Source of the DNA: Bacteroidota bacterium
Lineage (GTDB): Bacteria > Bacteroidota > Bacteroidia > UKL13-3
Direction of reading: 5' to 3'
Length of the DNA stretch: 64,000 bases
Assembly: GCA_027488905.1 (NCBI GenBank)
Contig: JAIYAT010000014.1
Location: 1 to 64,000 of the forward strand
Below are positions 7,447 through 16,422 of this stretch, piece after piece; the stretch's first letter is position 1, and each line of letters opens with the position of its first letter. The translations under genes and the position numbers were made by a program. The notes beneath the pieces were generated by a model, which saw nothing but the letters and a program-made list of their open reading frames with translations, was not told the origin of the DNA and did not search any database.

Positions 7447-8976
7447 CTATTGTAGAAATTCAACCTTGAATTCTACACGCCTATTTCTGGCTCTACCTTT
7501 TTCGCTATCGTTTGTATCCACTGGTTTTGTTTCTCCAAAACCATCAGAACTTACTCTCATTGGGCTAACGCCTTTTGTTATTAAATAATTAGAAACTGCC
7601 GCTGCACGGTCTTTGGATAAGGTATAGTTCATGTCATCGTCACCAACATTATCTGTATGCCCGCCAATTATCAATTTATAATCTGGATGCTCTGACATTA
7701 CTTTAGCAATGGCATCAATAATTGGAAACGACTCAGGTTTAATTATGGCTTTACCCGTTTCGAAACGAATACCTTGAAGGGCCTTTTGAAACAATTGTTT
7801 CACCTTTTCTTCAATTTCTGGACAGCCATAGTTTGCGGCAGTACCAGGAATATTCCTACATAAATCTATGTCATCATAAACACCATCATTATCAGAATCT
7901 GGGCAACCACTGTGTTGTGGGTCTCCTGCTACGGTTGAACATTTATCTATATTATCTGCAACACCATCATTGTCTGCATCCGGACAACCTAAAGTTGCTG
8001 CAGTCCCCTTTTCGGTTGGACATTTATCCAACCTATCTTCAATTCCATCTTCATCAGAATCTGGGCAACCTTTTAAAGCTGCATTTCCTCTAATATCTGG
8101 ACATTCATCCACTGCATCCAAAACGCCATCCCCATCCTTATCAGGACATCCATTGCTTATAAATAAACCAGCTAAGTCTGGGCATTTATCCAAATAATCT
8201 AATACGCCATCATTATCGGTATCTAAAGGACAACCATTGGCATCAACTATTGCCTCGGCAGGTGAATTTGGACATTTATCTTTACTATTTACAATTCCAT
8301 CCTTATCAGTATCATTATCTGTAGTACCACCTAAATCTAAGCCTATACCTAGCATATGGAACATAAATTTGTCATTACCAGTAGCCGAACTAAAATTCTG
8401 TGGATTATAATGTGCGGAGGTAAAATAGCCATAAGTAGCTTGATAATTTAATGTAATTTTATTGCTTACTCTAAGGCGAATTCCTAGTCCCCCAACAATT
8501 GGATAATCCATTCCTTCGTTAATACGCGGCCCTGTAAAACTTGCAACGCCAGCACCAGCAAATAAATAAGGCGCTAAACGACTATTTTCAGAAAGCATAT
8601 AGCCATTGTTAAGTTTATAACGCAGGTTTAAATTTCCTTGAAACATATCACCCTTAAAAATGGTATTGCCATTTGAGTAATAACCATAAGAACCAAAAGT
8701 TGTATTTACCGCAACATCAAACGAAGGAGTAATGTATCTTGAGACATTTAATCCTGCTGTTGGATTTTGGCGTATAGATTCATATCTAAAATCGCGGAAA
8801 CTGTTTCCATAATCGCCAGAATAAATACTAAAACCAGCCATTAATCCTAAATTCCATTTTTTATCAGCAGTTTGCGCAAAGGCAGCTGAAAATGAAAAGC
8901 TAATTATTGAAAGCAGTATGAAACCTTTCAATTGCGTTTTTCGCTTAAGGTATGAGTGCACAGGTGAATTTATCAT
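7447..8976 (-). CDS. OmpA-family outer-membrane protein with TSP3 repeats
   Basis: 509 residues. A signal peptide ends near AAFAQ (about residue 35; an internal Met may be the true start). Residues about 40-215 form a beta-barrel-like domain. Residues about 222-390 contain seven or so thrombospondin type 3 calcium-binding repeats of the D-x-D-x-DG...DxCP type. The C-terminal 100 residues are an OmpA peptidoglycan-binding domain with the signature GGHTDNVGDDDMN and a terminal RNRRVEFKVEF. It likely links the outer membrane to the cell wall. It is monocistronic, with a hairpin terminator downstream. Confidence 0.88.
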   Translation of the reverse strand: MINSPVHSYLKRKTQLKGFILLSIISFSFSAAFAQTADKKWNLGLMAGFSIYSGDYGNSFRDFRYESIRQNPTAGLNVSRYITPSFDVAVNTTFGSYGYYSNGNTIFKGDMFQGNLNLRYKLNNGYMLSENSRLAPYLFAGAGVASFTGPRINEGMDYPIVGGLGIRLRVSNKITLNYQATYGYFTSAHYNPQNFSSATGNDKFMFHMLGIGLDLGGTTDNDTDKDGIVNSKDKCPNSPAEAIVDANGCPLDTDNDGVLDYLDKCPDLAGLFISNGCPDKDGDGVLDAVDECPDIRGNAALKGCPDSDEDGIEDRLDKCPTEKGTAATLGCPDADNDGVADNIDKCSTVAGDPQHSGCPDSDNDGVYDDIDLCRNIPGTAANYGCPEIEEKVKQLFQKALQGIRFETGKAIIKPESFPIIDAIAKVMSEHPDYKLIIGGHTDNVGDDDMNYTLSKDRAAAVSNYLITKGVSPMRVSSDGFGETKPVDTNDSEKGRARNRRVEFKVEFLQ

Positions 8977-9058
8977 AATTTTTTTAATTTAATAGGTTAG
9001 AAATAACCTTAACAAACCTAGCTTAACACTATAGTTAAAGCTTTACATAAAAACAGAT

Positions 9059-11431
9059 TTACCTTACACTTTTCACATGTTTTTCAATGGTGAGTCGAGC
9101 CATTAGATAACACACCAAAGATTCTGCACCTTGATTGATATTCACATGATCTTCTTCAAGGCCATCATAACAACCACCAGTACTTGGATTATATACAATT
9201 TGGTTGAGTTGGTTATTTCCTAGAAACCAATTAAAACTATGTTTAATTAAGTCTTTATATTGCTCGAGGGGATAAAGCTTAATAAAAGTATCTAAGGCTA
9301 AAACCGTGTAACAAACATCTAGCGGTTGTTCTCCATACTTAGCAGAAACCACTCCCCTATGCAACCAAGTTTTGTTAGAAACTACACGAATTTGATCTTG
9401 ATGAAATATTTTGGAGATTAGAAAATCGAGGGTATACTTAGCTGTCTCTTTAAATTCTATTTTATTTGTGGTTATACCAGCCATTAACAAGGCTTCAGGT
9501 AAAACACTATTGGCATAAGTTAGATAGCTCTCAAACCACTGCCAACTAAAATCAGACTCATGCTTAAACATTTGAAATAAACGTTGACCTAACACTCCTA
9601 TTAAATAGGTTCTTACGCCAAGCTTCTCCTTTTGATTGGCATAAAATAGTCCTTTAATTGCAAATGCCATGGCTCGTGGAGAATGCATGTTTTCTATTTC
9701 TTGGTAACATTTATCAAGCGATGCTTCGGCAGTTTTGATATAAGCCTCTGGAAGGATAGCATGGTTAGAAATCATATAACCCAAAGCCCAAATAGCTCTG
9801 CCATTTGCATCAGAAAGGTTTACTAAATTATTCTGAGAGGTAAAATGTTTATCGATATTTACATAGTTAAGAAAAGCGCCTGAGGCTTGTTGGCAATAGC
9901 AAATAAAATTTAAATACTTAACTATAGAAAACAAATCTGTTTCATTTTGATTGCGTTCAAAATTCATACAAACCACAATCAAAGCCCTTGCGTTGTCATC
10001 AATGGTATAACCACTTGATTTGTCGGGATGACTAATCTCTGAAAATTGCAACATGCCAAATTCAGTAGTCATTTTGTTTAAATGCAAAAAATTTAAAGGC
10101 GGTAATCGGTAATTCAATGCGCTGCTTTTGAGCAGATTTTTCTCTGTTTTAGCGGCATCTACTTTATTTTTTTGATCCAATATTTGTTTGAAAAGTAATC
10201 CATGTGCAATAGCAGAATTCTCCCAGGCGGTTGAAGCAAACTTTTGTATAGAACTCGCCCTATACGACTTTCTCAATTCATCGCTCCCCAATAAAATGTT
10301 TACCGCATTACTTAGTTGATGGGGGGCGTTGAAATCTATGATTACACCAGAATTTCTGCTAAGCACTTCAATGGCATGAGGAATTGGTGTGGAAACTACA
10401 GGGCAACCGCAACTTAAGGCATAAGAAAAAGTACCACTAACCGCTTGATTTGGGTCTTTAGAGGTAAATAGATAAACATCAGTTAATTGCAATAATTCTA
10501 ACAAACTCTCCAAAGCAAAGTAAGAGTTAAAGAACTTTACATGTTTTTCAAGTTTTAATTCAATGACTAAATTCCTTAGTTTATCTCTGTAAATTTCACC
10601 TTCACTTTTTACAACAGAAGGGTGAGTTTTGCCAATAATCAAGAAAATCACATCTGGATTGTTTTCGATGATATTAGGAAGCGCTTCAAGGGTTAAATCA
10701 ATTCCTTTTCCGGAGTTCAATAAGCCAAAAGTTGACAATACTTTTCTGCCAAGAAGATTATATTTCTGTTTTAATTCCTCTTTGTTTTCGCCTTGAACCA
10801 AATGCGTTCCATGATGAATTACCTCTATATTTTCTTTTAAAAACCCATAATCATCTATTAATATCTTTGCCGCATTATTGGTCATCACAATTATTTTGGA
10901 GGAGGCTTTGCCAATCGCTTTTACATTAGACAATAAATCAGTATCAGGTTTTGGAAGGACGGTATGAAATGCAACAATTGAGGGGACTTTTAATTGGGTC
11001 AAAAAGTCTAAAAAATCCTTTTGATGTTCTTTTTGAAAGAACCCAAATTCGTGTTGAACCAAGACACATTCAATATGACTATTTTTATTAACAGAGTGAG
11101 CCAAATCAATATACCCTTTTCCATAATTGGTATCTAATACATACATTACTTCTTTAGGATAGTGAAAAGAAGATTCTCCATTTTCTAAGGCACAAACCTT
11201 TAATTGAAAACCAGGTAAATATTTATTTTGAATAGCATGAACCAAATCTTGGGAATAGGTTGCTATTCCGCATTCCCGAGGAGGATAAGAGGTTACAAAT
11301 AAAATTTGAGGAAAGATGTTTTCATATCTCTTGATATGCATGCTTTTCAAGGTTCTTTGAACCTTATTGAGTGGCTTTATGGGGGCATATGAACCCTCTC
11401 TTAAAACATTGTTATTTATCAGAAGTTCCAT
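9059..11431 (-). CDS. Glycosyltransferase (GT4-like) with C-terminal helical domain
   Basis: 790 residues. Residues about 40-415 form a GT-B glycosyltransferase of the GT4 type (PPRECGIATYS at 50-60, ALSCGCPVVSTP near 335-350). Residues about 445-790 form a second, helix-rich domain with phrases such as SDANGRAIWALGYM and GYTIDDNARALIV, resembling an alpha/alpha-toroid glycosidase-like fold. By eye the usual EX7E donor motif reads Q-x7-Y (QAVSGTFSY), so donor use may be unusual. The gene overlaps the GH130 gene by 20 bp, which implies translational coupling and a shared oligosaccharide pathway, probably mannose-based. The substrate is not known. Confidence 0.75.
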   Translation of the reverse strand: MELLINNNVLREGSYAPIKPLNKVQRTLKSMHIKRYENIFPQILFVTSYPPRECGIATYSQDLVHAIQNKYLPGFQLKVCALENGESSFHYPKEVMYVLDTNYGKGYIDLAHSVNKNSHIECVLVQHEFGFFQKEHQKDFLDFLTQLKVPSIVAFHTVLPKPDTDLLSNVKAIGKASSKIIVMTNNAAKILIDDYGFLKENIEVIHHGTHLVQGENKEELKQKYNLLGRKVLSTFGLLNSGKGIDLTLEALPNIIENNPDVIFLIIGKTHPSVVKSEGEIYRDKLRNLVIELKLEKHVKFFNSYFALESLLELLQLTDVYLFTSKDPNQAVSGTFSYALSCGCPVVSTPIPHAIEVLSRNSGVIIDFNAPHQLSNAVNILLGSDELRKSYRASSIQKFASTAWENSAIAHGLLFKQILDQKNKVDAAKTEKNLLKSSALNYRLPPLNFLHLNKMTTEFGMLQFSEISHPDKSSGYTIDDNARALIVVCMNFERNQNETDLFSIVKYLNFICYCQQASGAFLNYVNIDKHFTSQNNLVNLSDANGRAIWALGYMISNHAILPEAYIKTAEASLDKCYQEIENMHSPRAMAFAIKGLFYANQKEKLGVRTYLIGVLGQRLFQMFKHESDFSWQWFESYLTYANSVLPEALLMAGITTNKIEFKETAKYTLDFLISKIFHQDQIRVVSNKTWLHRGVVSAKYGEQPLDVCYTVLALDTFIKLYPLEQYKDLIKHSFNWFLGNNQLNQIVYNPSTGGCYDGLEEDHVNINQGAESLVCYLMARLTIEKHVKSVR

Positions 11432-12449
11432 TTTTTAATAATTCATTTAATAAATCAGACAGACATATAGTTACACTTGCAATTCTTTCATCGGCAGCAC
11501 CGTAATAAATATAAAGTAAATCATCTTCCACAATGGCCCCTGTAGGAAAGCAAACATTAGAAACAGTGCCCTTCATTTCCCATTCTTCTTCTGGCTTAAA
11601 CAATGGGTAAGGAAGTCTGGCAATTTCTTCATAAGGATTATCAAGCGCCAATAGAGAAGCACAGGCACAATAAACATAACCAGGAATAGAATCGTAAACG
11701 CCATGGTATATCAATAGCCAACCGAATTCTGTCTCTATTGGCGGGCAGCCAGCTCCAATATAACTAACCTCATGTGCGTACTTAGGACTAAGCAATACAT
11801 GATCTGGAAAATGCAGGAGGTAAACCTCCCAAAACTCTTCTGTTAGCTCAGATAATTCAAAAACAGATACAATTTGTATTTCTGGTTTGATCCGATGCAA
11901 GAAAAATATTTTACCATTGATTCTCCTTGGAAAAAAGACTAAATTCTTATCCCATAATAAAACCTTGTTGTGTCGGAGTTCCTTTAATCCTTCCCTTAAA
12001 TTAAACCTTACATACTTTTCGTGTAAAGCCACTTTAGAGCCAGCTAATTGGGAAAACTCCTTATAAGGTAGCTGAGGAACGATGATTCCTTTTTTCTCGA
12101 AATGTTTTAAATCTTTAGAGCAAGCAAAGGCGCTCAAGGCATTTACACCATCAAATGCTGTATAAGACAGCATATAGTCTTCATCCAACTTTACAATTCT
12201 AGGATCCTCCACCCCATGCGATTCATAATCAAAATGAGGAGAAAGGACAGGGTGAGTTTTTCGAGCGACTAGGGTTAAAGGATTAGAAAAAATGGCCTGT
12301 CCAATACTAGAAACATTGTCCTTCCCAATGGCTCGGTAAAACAGGTGAATCTCATTGTTTGCTGCAATTACAGCAGGATTGAGTACAGCACAACTTTCGA
12401 ACTCATTGGCAGTTTTTTCCAATAAAATTCCATTCTTAATTACTTCCAT
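11412..12449 (-). CDS. GH130 family glycoside phosphorylase
   Basis: 345 residues, the usual length for GH130. The five-bladed propeller motifs appear in order: LNPAVIAANNEIHLFYRA, GVEDPRIVKLDEDY, YTAFDG, GAGCPPIETEFGWLLIYHGV and YYGAADERI. Family members phosphorolyse beta-mannosides such as mannosyl-N-acetylglucosamine and mannooligosaccharides, or synthesise them in reverse. The overlap with the downstream glycosyltransferase suggests they build or recycle one glycan. There is no signal peptide, so it acts in the cytoplasm. Homologues are often mislabelled 'pesticidal protein Cry7Aa'; nothing here supports that. Confidence 0.85.
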   Translation of the reverse strand: MEVIKNGILLEKTANEFESCAVLNPAVIAANNEIHLFYRAIGKDNVSSIGQAIFSNPLTLVARKTHPVLSPHFDYESHGVEDPRIVKLDEDYMLSYTAFDGVNALSAFACSKDLKHFEKKGIIVPQLPYKEFSQLAGSKVALHEKYVRFNLREGLKELRHNKVLLWDKNLVFFPRRINGKIFFLHRIKPEIQIVSVFELSELTEEFWEVYLLHFPDHVLLSPKYAHEVSYIGAGCPPIETEFGWLLIYHGVYDSIPGYVYCACASLLALDNPYEEIARLPYPLFKPEEEWEMKGTVSNVCFPTGAIVEDDLLYIYYGAADERIASVTICLSDLLNELLKNGTSDK

Positions 12450-12579
12450 GATGTTGATTTTTTAAGAAAAGCAGTAGCTATTTGGTTCAATAAAAACCAA
12501 TTAGATTAAAATGCGAGAAACATATTTTCGCTAATTAGATGCTTAGCAAAAAGCCGAAAGGAATAATCGATTTACGGAA

Positions 12580-13641
12580 TTAAACGTCACCATTTTCGTT
12601 TCCTAACAATCGTCCCCAGGCTTCATAGCCTTGAAAATGATCTAGAGAAACCTTTAAAATAGCTGAAAATGGAATTGAAAGAAACATGCCAGATACACCC
12701 CACATCATTCCCCCTAAAACCACAACAAATACTGAAACCAAACCATTTACTTGTACCTTAAATGCTACAATTTTAGGCATGATTAAATTATTATCTAACA
12801 TTTGAATTACAATGTATAATAGTAAAACGTATAACGCATAAATAAATGGTTTAGTAGCAAGTACAACCAGCATGGGTAATGCAACTGCCACCATTCCACC
12901 TACATATGGAATTACGTTTAAGGCACCACCTAAAACTCCGAGTAGAATAGCATAGTCAACACCAATAATTAACAAACCAATTGCGTTCAAACCACCTACA
13001 ATAGCCGACTCTAACACCAAACCTTGTAGATAACTTCTAATAATACCATTGGTGGAGGAATAGATTTCTTGCACTTTTAACAATCCTTTATTTGCCTGTT
13101 GAGAAAACAAAACAGAGATCAATAAAGGACGATAATACAGCATCATAAATGTATACACAGGAATAAACAACAACCAAATTAGCAACTCACCAAAGGACAA
13201 TAAAAATGGTTTTAAAAAAGATTGTCCCGAGTTAAAAAAGGTAGAAGAGGCTTGTTTCATCCAAGTGCTCGTTTGAAGGTCACTTAGTTCAAATCTATTA
13301 GAAATCCAAAGTGTAAATTCTTTAACTAAAACATCCCATTTCTCTATAAAAAGAGGAACTGTATTTAGCAATAAAGTAAACTGTGAACTAATCCATAAAA
13401 TTAAGAAAATGATAACACCTAAAATTCCAATCAAAGGAATTGTTATTGCTAACACTCGGTTCAAACCTCTTTTATTTAAATTTGAAACCATTGGCTGCAT
13501 AATGATGCTAAAAAATATAGCAAGACAAAAAGGTATTAGCGCTTCTTTAAGAATTACTAAGGTTTGAACCAAAGCATATAAACCTAAAAATGCAATGGCA
13601 ATATTTACTAAAGGGGTTGCTTGTTTAAGGGGTGAATTCAT
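12580..13641 (-). CDS. AI-2E family transporter
   Basis: 353 residues with about eight hydrophobic segments and the conserved late region GVLGGALNVIPYVGGMVAVALP followed by LYIVIQMLDNNLIMPKIV, typical of the AI-2E/PerM family. Members export autoinducer-2-like molecules or act in ion and osmotic stress; the substrate cannot be told from sequence. Its start overlaps the end of the preceding gene (13625) by 17 bp, so it closes an operon with the holin-like and YtxH genes. Two exact copies of GGTTYRAACC lie in it (13458, 13561). Confidence 0.85.
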   Translation of the reverse strand: MNSPLKQATPLVNIAIAFLGLYALVQTLVILKEALIPFCLAIFFSIIMQPMVSNLNKRGLNRVLAITIPLIGILGVIIFLILWISSQFTLLLNTVPLFIEKWDVLVKEFTLWISNRFELSDLQTSTWMKQASSTFFNSGQSFLKPFLLSFGELLIWLLFIPVYTFMMLYYRPLLISVLFSQQANKGLLKVQEIYSSTNGIIRSYLQGLVLESAIVGGLNAIGLLIIGVDYAILLGVLGGALNVIPYVGGMVAVALPMLVVLATKPFIYALYVLLLYIVIQMLDNNLIMPKIVAFKVQVNGLVSVFVVVLGGMMWGVSGMFLSIPFSAILKVSLDHFQGYEAWGRLLGNENGDV

Positions 13642-14029
13642 TTGGCTTTTTTGAAGTAAGTTGGGCGATAATATTGAGAGCGATTTTAGTGTAGAGATGA
13701 ATAGTTTCTGTTTTGCTTTTCTCTTCCGCGGTTATTTCGGCTTGAACCAAGCCAGCTAAAATAATTTTGAATTTCTTATGTGTCTCTTCTTTCAAGTATC
13801 TATCTGCAAGATAACCCATACCTAAACCAAACAATCCAGTAAGCAGTTTTTCAGAAATGAACTTTTCAATTTTGATTTCCTTCAAACTATTTTTTACAAT
13901 ATTTATGGGCTGAAATTGATCTGAAACCTCAGAAAAACTCGCTTGAAGATGTTCCCATTGTTCTTGTTGCTTTTGCTCAAGATTTTGGATTAAGATATCT
14001 AATTCTTTTTGTACAGAAAGGGTATCCAT
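13625..14029 (-). CDS. Hypothetical protein of envelope-stress operon
   Basis: 134 residues that I do not recognise as a named family. The first third is a probable coiled coil (KELDILIQNLEQKQQEQWEHL). A short hydrophobic glycine-rich segment at about residues 65-80 (LLTGLFGLGMGYLAD) could be one membrane pass or amphipathic helix, and the end is helical. It is 3 bp downstream of the holin-like gene and overlaps the AI-2E gene by 17 bp, so it is almost certainly translated with them. Confidence 0.65.
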   Translation of the reverse strand: MDTLSVQKELDILIQNLEQKQQEQWEHLQASFSEVSDQFQPINIVKNSLKEIKIEKFISEKLLTGLFGLGMGYLADRYLKEETHKKFKIILAGLVQAEITAEEKSKTETIHLYTKIALNIIAQLTSKKPNEFTP

Positions 14030-14032
14030 GGG

Positions 14033-14371
14033 TTAAGACAATAGAGATTTAATAATATGTTGGTGAAAAAAGCTGTGAATTCGGTTTTTAAAAATTAGAA
14101 TTAAAAACAGCATGATTAAGAATACACCTGCTACTATTAAAAACCCAATAGTGTAGCTGCCTAAAAGGTGTCCCAGATAAAAGGAACAAGCTGCTGCAAG
14201 AAATAATAAGACCAAAGCTAACAAGGATAGCAATACAAAAAAATAAATTAAGTTAGTTCCAATTAATGAAAATTGCTTAATCATTTTGTATTTCCCAAGG
14301 CTTAAACTCGTTTTTAATAGCTCAGTTAATTCTAACAGCAAGGGTTCAAATAATTTAGTTTTTAAATCCAT
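14033..14371 (-). CDS. Phage-holin-family-like / DUF1469-type membrane protein
   Basis: 112 residues. Two strong hydrophobic segments (about 38-64 and 70-92) lie between amphipathic ends, and the N-terminal helix is LKTLLELTE-like. This layout matches the phage holin superfamily 6 / DUF1469 proteins that accompany YtxH genes in stress operons. It need not be a phage gene, and no other phage function is nearby. It is tightly linked to its downstream neighbour (3-bp gap). Confidence 0.65.
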   Translation of the reverse strand: MDLKTKLFEPLLLELTELLKTSLSLGKYKMIKQFSLIGTNLIYFFVLLSLLALVLLFLAAACSFYLGHLLGSYTIGFLIVAGVFLIMLFLILIFKNRIHSFFHQHIIKSLLS

Positions 14372-14385
14372 TTTAAAATAAGTTA

Positions 14386-14411
14386 AGGTTGGAGTTTTGC
14401 AACTCCAACCT
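14386..14411 (-). terminator. Hairpin between ytxH and holin-like genes
   Basis: A perfect 11-bp stem AGGTTGGAGTT-TTGC-AACTCCAACCT. On the minus strand it is followed by a mixed T/A stretch, so it may attenuate rather than fully end transcription from the ytxH side into the downstream operon. Confidence 0.6.
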
Positions 14412-14430
14412 AATTATTAAAGGTGTTGTG

Positions 14431-14694
14431 TTAAATACTTCCATGGGAAGAATTGTCTAGACCTACCAAATCTTTGGCTTTAGTCTTAACCATTTCAATG
14501 TCTGTTTTAAGTTCATCTAACAGTTCATTGTATTTATCACGCATACCATCGCTGAGGTCTGTGCCCTTAGCAGAAATTTTTCTTCTGGTTTCGCTGCCTT
14601 TGTCTGGAGCAAATAGAATTCCAAGCGTTCCGCCAATAACGGCTCCTAGTAATAATGCTCCAAGCACTTTACCAGTATCATTTGTTGTTTCCAT
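14431..14694 (-). CDS. YtxH-domain stress protein
   Basis: 87 residues. An N-terminal hydrophobic helix, VLGALLLGAVIGGTLGILFAP (given here as VLGALLLGAVIG and GTLGILFAP), is followed by DKGSETRRKI, the YtxH family signature, then a charged amphipathic helix. YtxH proteins are small, membrane-anchored general-stress proteins of unknown mechanism. Its ATG follows the stop of the lmo0937-like gene by 2 bp, so the two are co-translated. Confidence 0.85.
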   Translation of the reverse strand: METTNDTGKVLGALLLGAVIGGTLGILFAPDKGSETRRKISAKGTDLSDGMRDKYNELLDELKTDIEMVKTKAKDLVGLDNSSHGSI

Positions 14695-14696
14695 AA

Positions 14697-14849
14697 TTAA
14701 TATGATTTTCCTCTTATTACCCTAAAAATTACAGCAATAAAAGCGATGAGTAAAAGCAGATGTACAAAAGGACCTGCCTGAAAGCCAAAGTATGCCATTG
14801 CCCATATGATTACTAATAATATGGCCAAGTTGTAAAGTAAATTAGTCAT
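14697..14849 (-). CDS. lmo0937-family small membrane protein
   Basis: A 50-residue frame beginning MTNLLYNLAI and ending RVIRGKSY. Two hydrophobic helices flank a FGFQAG turn. This matches the lmo0937/DUF5670 family pattern (LLxxIWxxGFFxFxAGxxxHxLL...RxIRG). The function is unknown. Such peptides usually occur beside YtxH and CsbD genes, as here, and appear stress-linked. It is separated by 2 bp from ytxH. Confidence 0.8.
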   Translation of the reverse strand: MTNLLYNLAILLVIIWAMAYFGFQAGPFVHLLLLIAFIAVIFRVIRGKSY

Positions 14850-14930
14850 TTATTTAATTGAATTTTAGGCTCTGTCTAGGGTTGAAGTGTAACTAGAAAA
14901 ATCTAAGAAAAAAGCTCGTCCTTTATTAAA

Positions 14931-15368
14931 TTAGTCTTTGTTGTTCTCTCCAATGCCTTTTATAGCCTTACCCAATTCATCCATGTCATAACTAAATTCT
15001 TCTTTAAAGGAGTTCCAGTCTTCCTTTCCTTCTCTTTTAACTTCACGAATTTTTTTACGCATGTTTGAATTTTTAGTTTCTAATTCATCTATTAACTTCT
15101 CATTAGAAGTTTGAAACTTGTCCTTACTTTTTTTAACCTTTTTCCTCAACTCTGCCATAGCAACCTCATTGGCATCTATCTGAGCTTCGTAAGCTAATTT
15201 GTAACTTTCATAATCCTCAATAGAGTCTTTCTGCTCTTGCGCATACGCTTCTTTTTCTTGTGCTAAATTATCCTTAGCCTCTTGAACTTTTTTAGCAGAT
15301 GGACCGCAAGCCGCGACCAAAAAGAACATGCTTGCAACCAAGCTAAAAACTATTATTTTTATTTTCAT
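14931..15368 (-). CDS. Coiled-coil lipoprotein
   Basis: 145 residues. The signal peptide has lipobox LVAAC (Cys about 21). The rest is charged and helical, with Glu/Lys-rich heptads over about residues 30-125 and no aromatic core, so an extended coiled coil anchored by lipid is likely. It starts 10 bp from the stop of the CsbD gene, which points to one transcript. It is probably a periplasmic stress lipoprotein; no known family is claimed. Confidence 0.7.
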   Translation of the reverse strand: MKIKIIVFSLVASMFFLVAACGPSAKKVQEAKDNLAQEKEAYAQEQKDSIEDYESYKLAYEAQIDANEVAMAELRKKVKKSKDKFQTSNEKLIDELETKNSNMRKKIREVKREGKEDWNSFKEEFSYDMDELGKAIKGIGENNKD

Positions 15369-15378
15369 GATTTAAATT

Positions 15379-15567
15379 TTATAATTCTGAAATTAACTTT
15401 TGAAACTCAGCTTTAGATTTACCTAGCTTGGCTTCTAAACGTCCCATTAATTCATCTTTTTTTCCTTCAACATACATTAAATCATCATCGGTTAGTTCGG
15501 CATACTTTTGTTTTAATTTACCTTTTACTTCATTCCAATTTCCCATTAGTTCATCTGCACTTTTCAT
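15379..15567 (-). CDS. CsbD family stress protein
   Basis: 62 residues with the CsbD pattern: MGNWNEVKGKLKQKYAELTDDDL near the start, KKDELMGRLEAKLGKSK after it, and a final short helix. CsbD proteins are small soluble bundles induced by general stress. Their biochemical role is unknown. It probably shares a transcript with the downstream lipoprotein gene. Confidence 0.88.
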   Translation of the reverse strand: MKSADELMGNWNEVKGKLKQKYAELTDDDLMYVEGKKDELMGRLEAKLGKSKAEFQKLISEL

Positions 15568-15681
15568 AATATAATTAATTTATTGCAAGTGATTTCTTGC
15601 GTTACAAAATTCTATCATTGGCTTCGAAAAGTAATTACACAAACAGCTATAAGATTTACATTAATCACAGATTTTAGTTTA

Positions 15682-16038
15682 TTAAACCGACTCCTCATCA
15701 TATCCACTTTTTATTATAGTAGATAGCATTTTAAACCTTACACTAGCATGTATCGAATTTGGGGTATTAGCTGGTATAATAATAGATTGACCCGTCTCTA
15801 AAATGTTTAGCTTATCATCAATTACAACATTTGCCTTTCCATCTATCACTTGTATAAATGTATCAAAAGGTGTTATTTTACTTGACAAACCTTCACCAGA
15901 GTCAAAAGACACTGCAGTTACATTGCCGGTGGTTTTTCTAATAATTGTTTTCATCACTACGGAGTTTGGGATGTACTCAATGATTTCCACAACTATAAAA
16001 GCCTCACCTTTTTCAAGTTCGACATTTTCATTATTCAT
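15682..16038 (-). CDS. Cupin-domain protein
   Basis: 118 residues forming one cupin barrel: a central FIQVIDGKANVVID strand, then LETGQSIIIPANTPNSIHA, the second cupin motif with Pro and one His. The first motif lacks the usual pair of histidines, so metal binding is doubtful and the fold may act in sensing or scaffolding. It sits between two CsbD genes within the AraC-led stress cluster. Confidence 0.75.
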   Translation of the reverse strand: MNNENVELEKGEAFIVVEIIEYIPNSVVMKTIIRKTTGNVTAVSFDSGEGLSSKITPFDTFIQVIDGKANVVIDDKLNILETGQSIIIPANTPNSIHASVRFKMLSTIIKSGYDEESV

Positions 16039-16059
16039 GGTATAAATTTTATAAATAAA

Positions 16060-16083
16060 AGGACAGGCAAGAACACCTGTCCT
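16060..16083 (-). terminator. Terminator of second CsbD gene
   Basis: AGGACAGG (16060-16067) pairs with CCTGTCCT (16076-16083) over an 8-nt loop. On the minus strand it is followed by TTTTATTTAT. It lies just past the stop at 16092. Confidence 0.8.
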
Positions 16084-16091
16084 AAAATAAA

Positions 16092-16325
16092 TTAATGACT
16101 CTTAGCCTTAGCAGGCTCAGCATTTTTAAGTATGTTTAATACTTCATTGGTTTTCATTTTTAGCTTCTCAGCTAATCTAGCAACCAACTCATCCTCCTTG
16201 CCTGGTGCACATTTTAAATCTGCTTCTGTTAATTGAGCATACTTAGTCTTAAGTGCTTTTGATTGCTCACCCCAATGCGATGTTACCTTAAATGAGGCAT
16301 CATGCTTTGCAATTGTTTTGTCCAT
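16092..16325 (-). CDS. CsbD-like stress protein
   Basis: 77 residues from the ATG at 16325; an upstream in-frame start at 16376 adds 17 residues unlike the family. The core SHWGEQSKALKTKYAQLTEADL and GKEDELVARLAEKL follow the CsbD pattern, with a basic tail KAKSH. It is the second CsbD copy in 1 kb, diverged from the first. Terminator hairpin 16060-16083 follows. Confidence 0.75.
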   Translation of the reverse strand: MDKTIAKHDASFKVTSHWGEQSKALKTKYAQLTEADLKCAPGKEDELVARLAEKLKMKTNEVLNILKNAEPAKAKSH

Positions 16326-16422
16326 GATAATGGTATTTAGTGGTTTAATTTTAAAACCAAGACAAAGGTGAACCATTAAATATAGTAAAGGATTACACTA
16401 CACGTGTTTTAACTTACACAAA

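Noticed and set aside
7833-8197. Plus-strand frames rich in His, Tyr and Ser
   Set aside because: They are antisense to the repetitive TSP3 calcium-binding repeats of the OmpA gene.
11412-12449. 'Pesticidal protein' label seen for close homologues
   Set aside because: The motifs are those of GH130; nothing resembles a Cry toxin.
14033-14371. Phage holin as evidence of a prophage
   Set aside because: No other phage gene is present and the gene is embedded in a stress operon.
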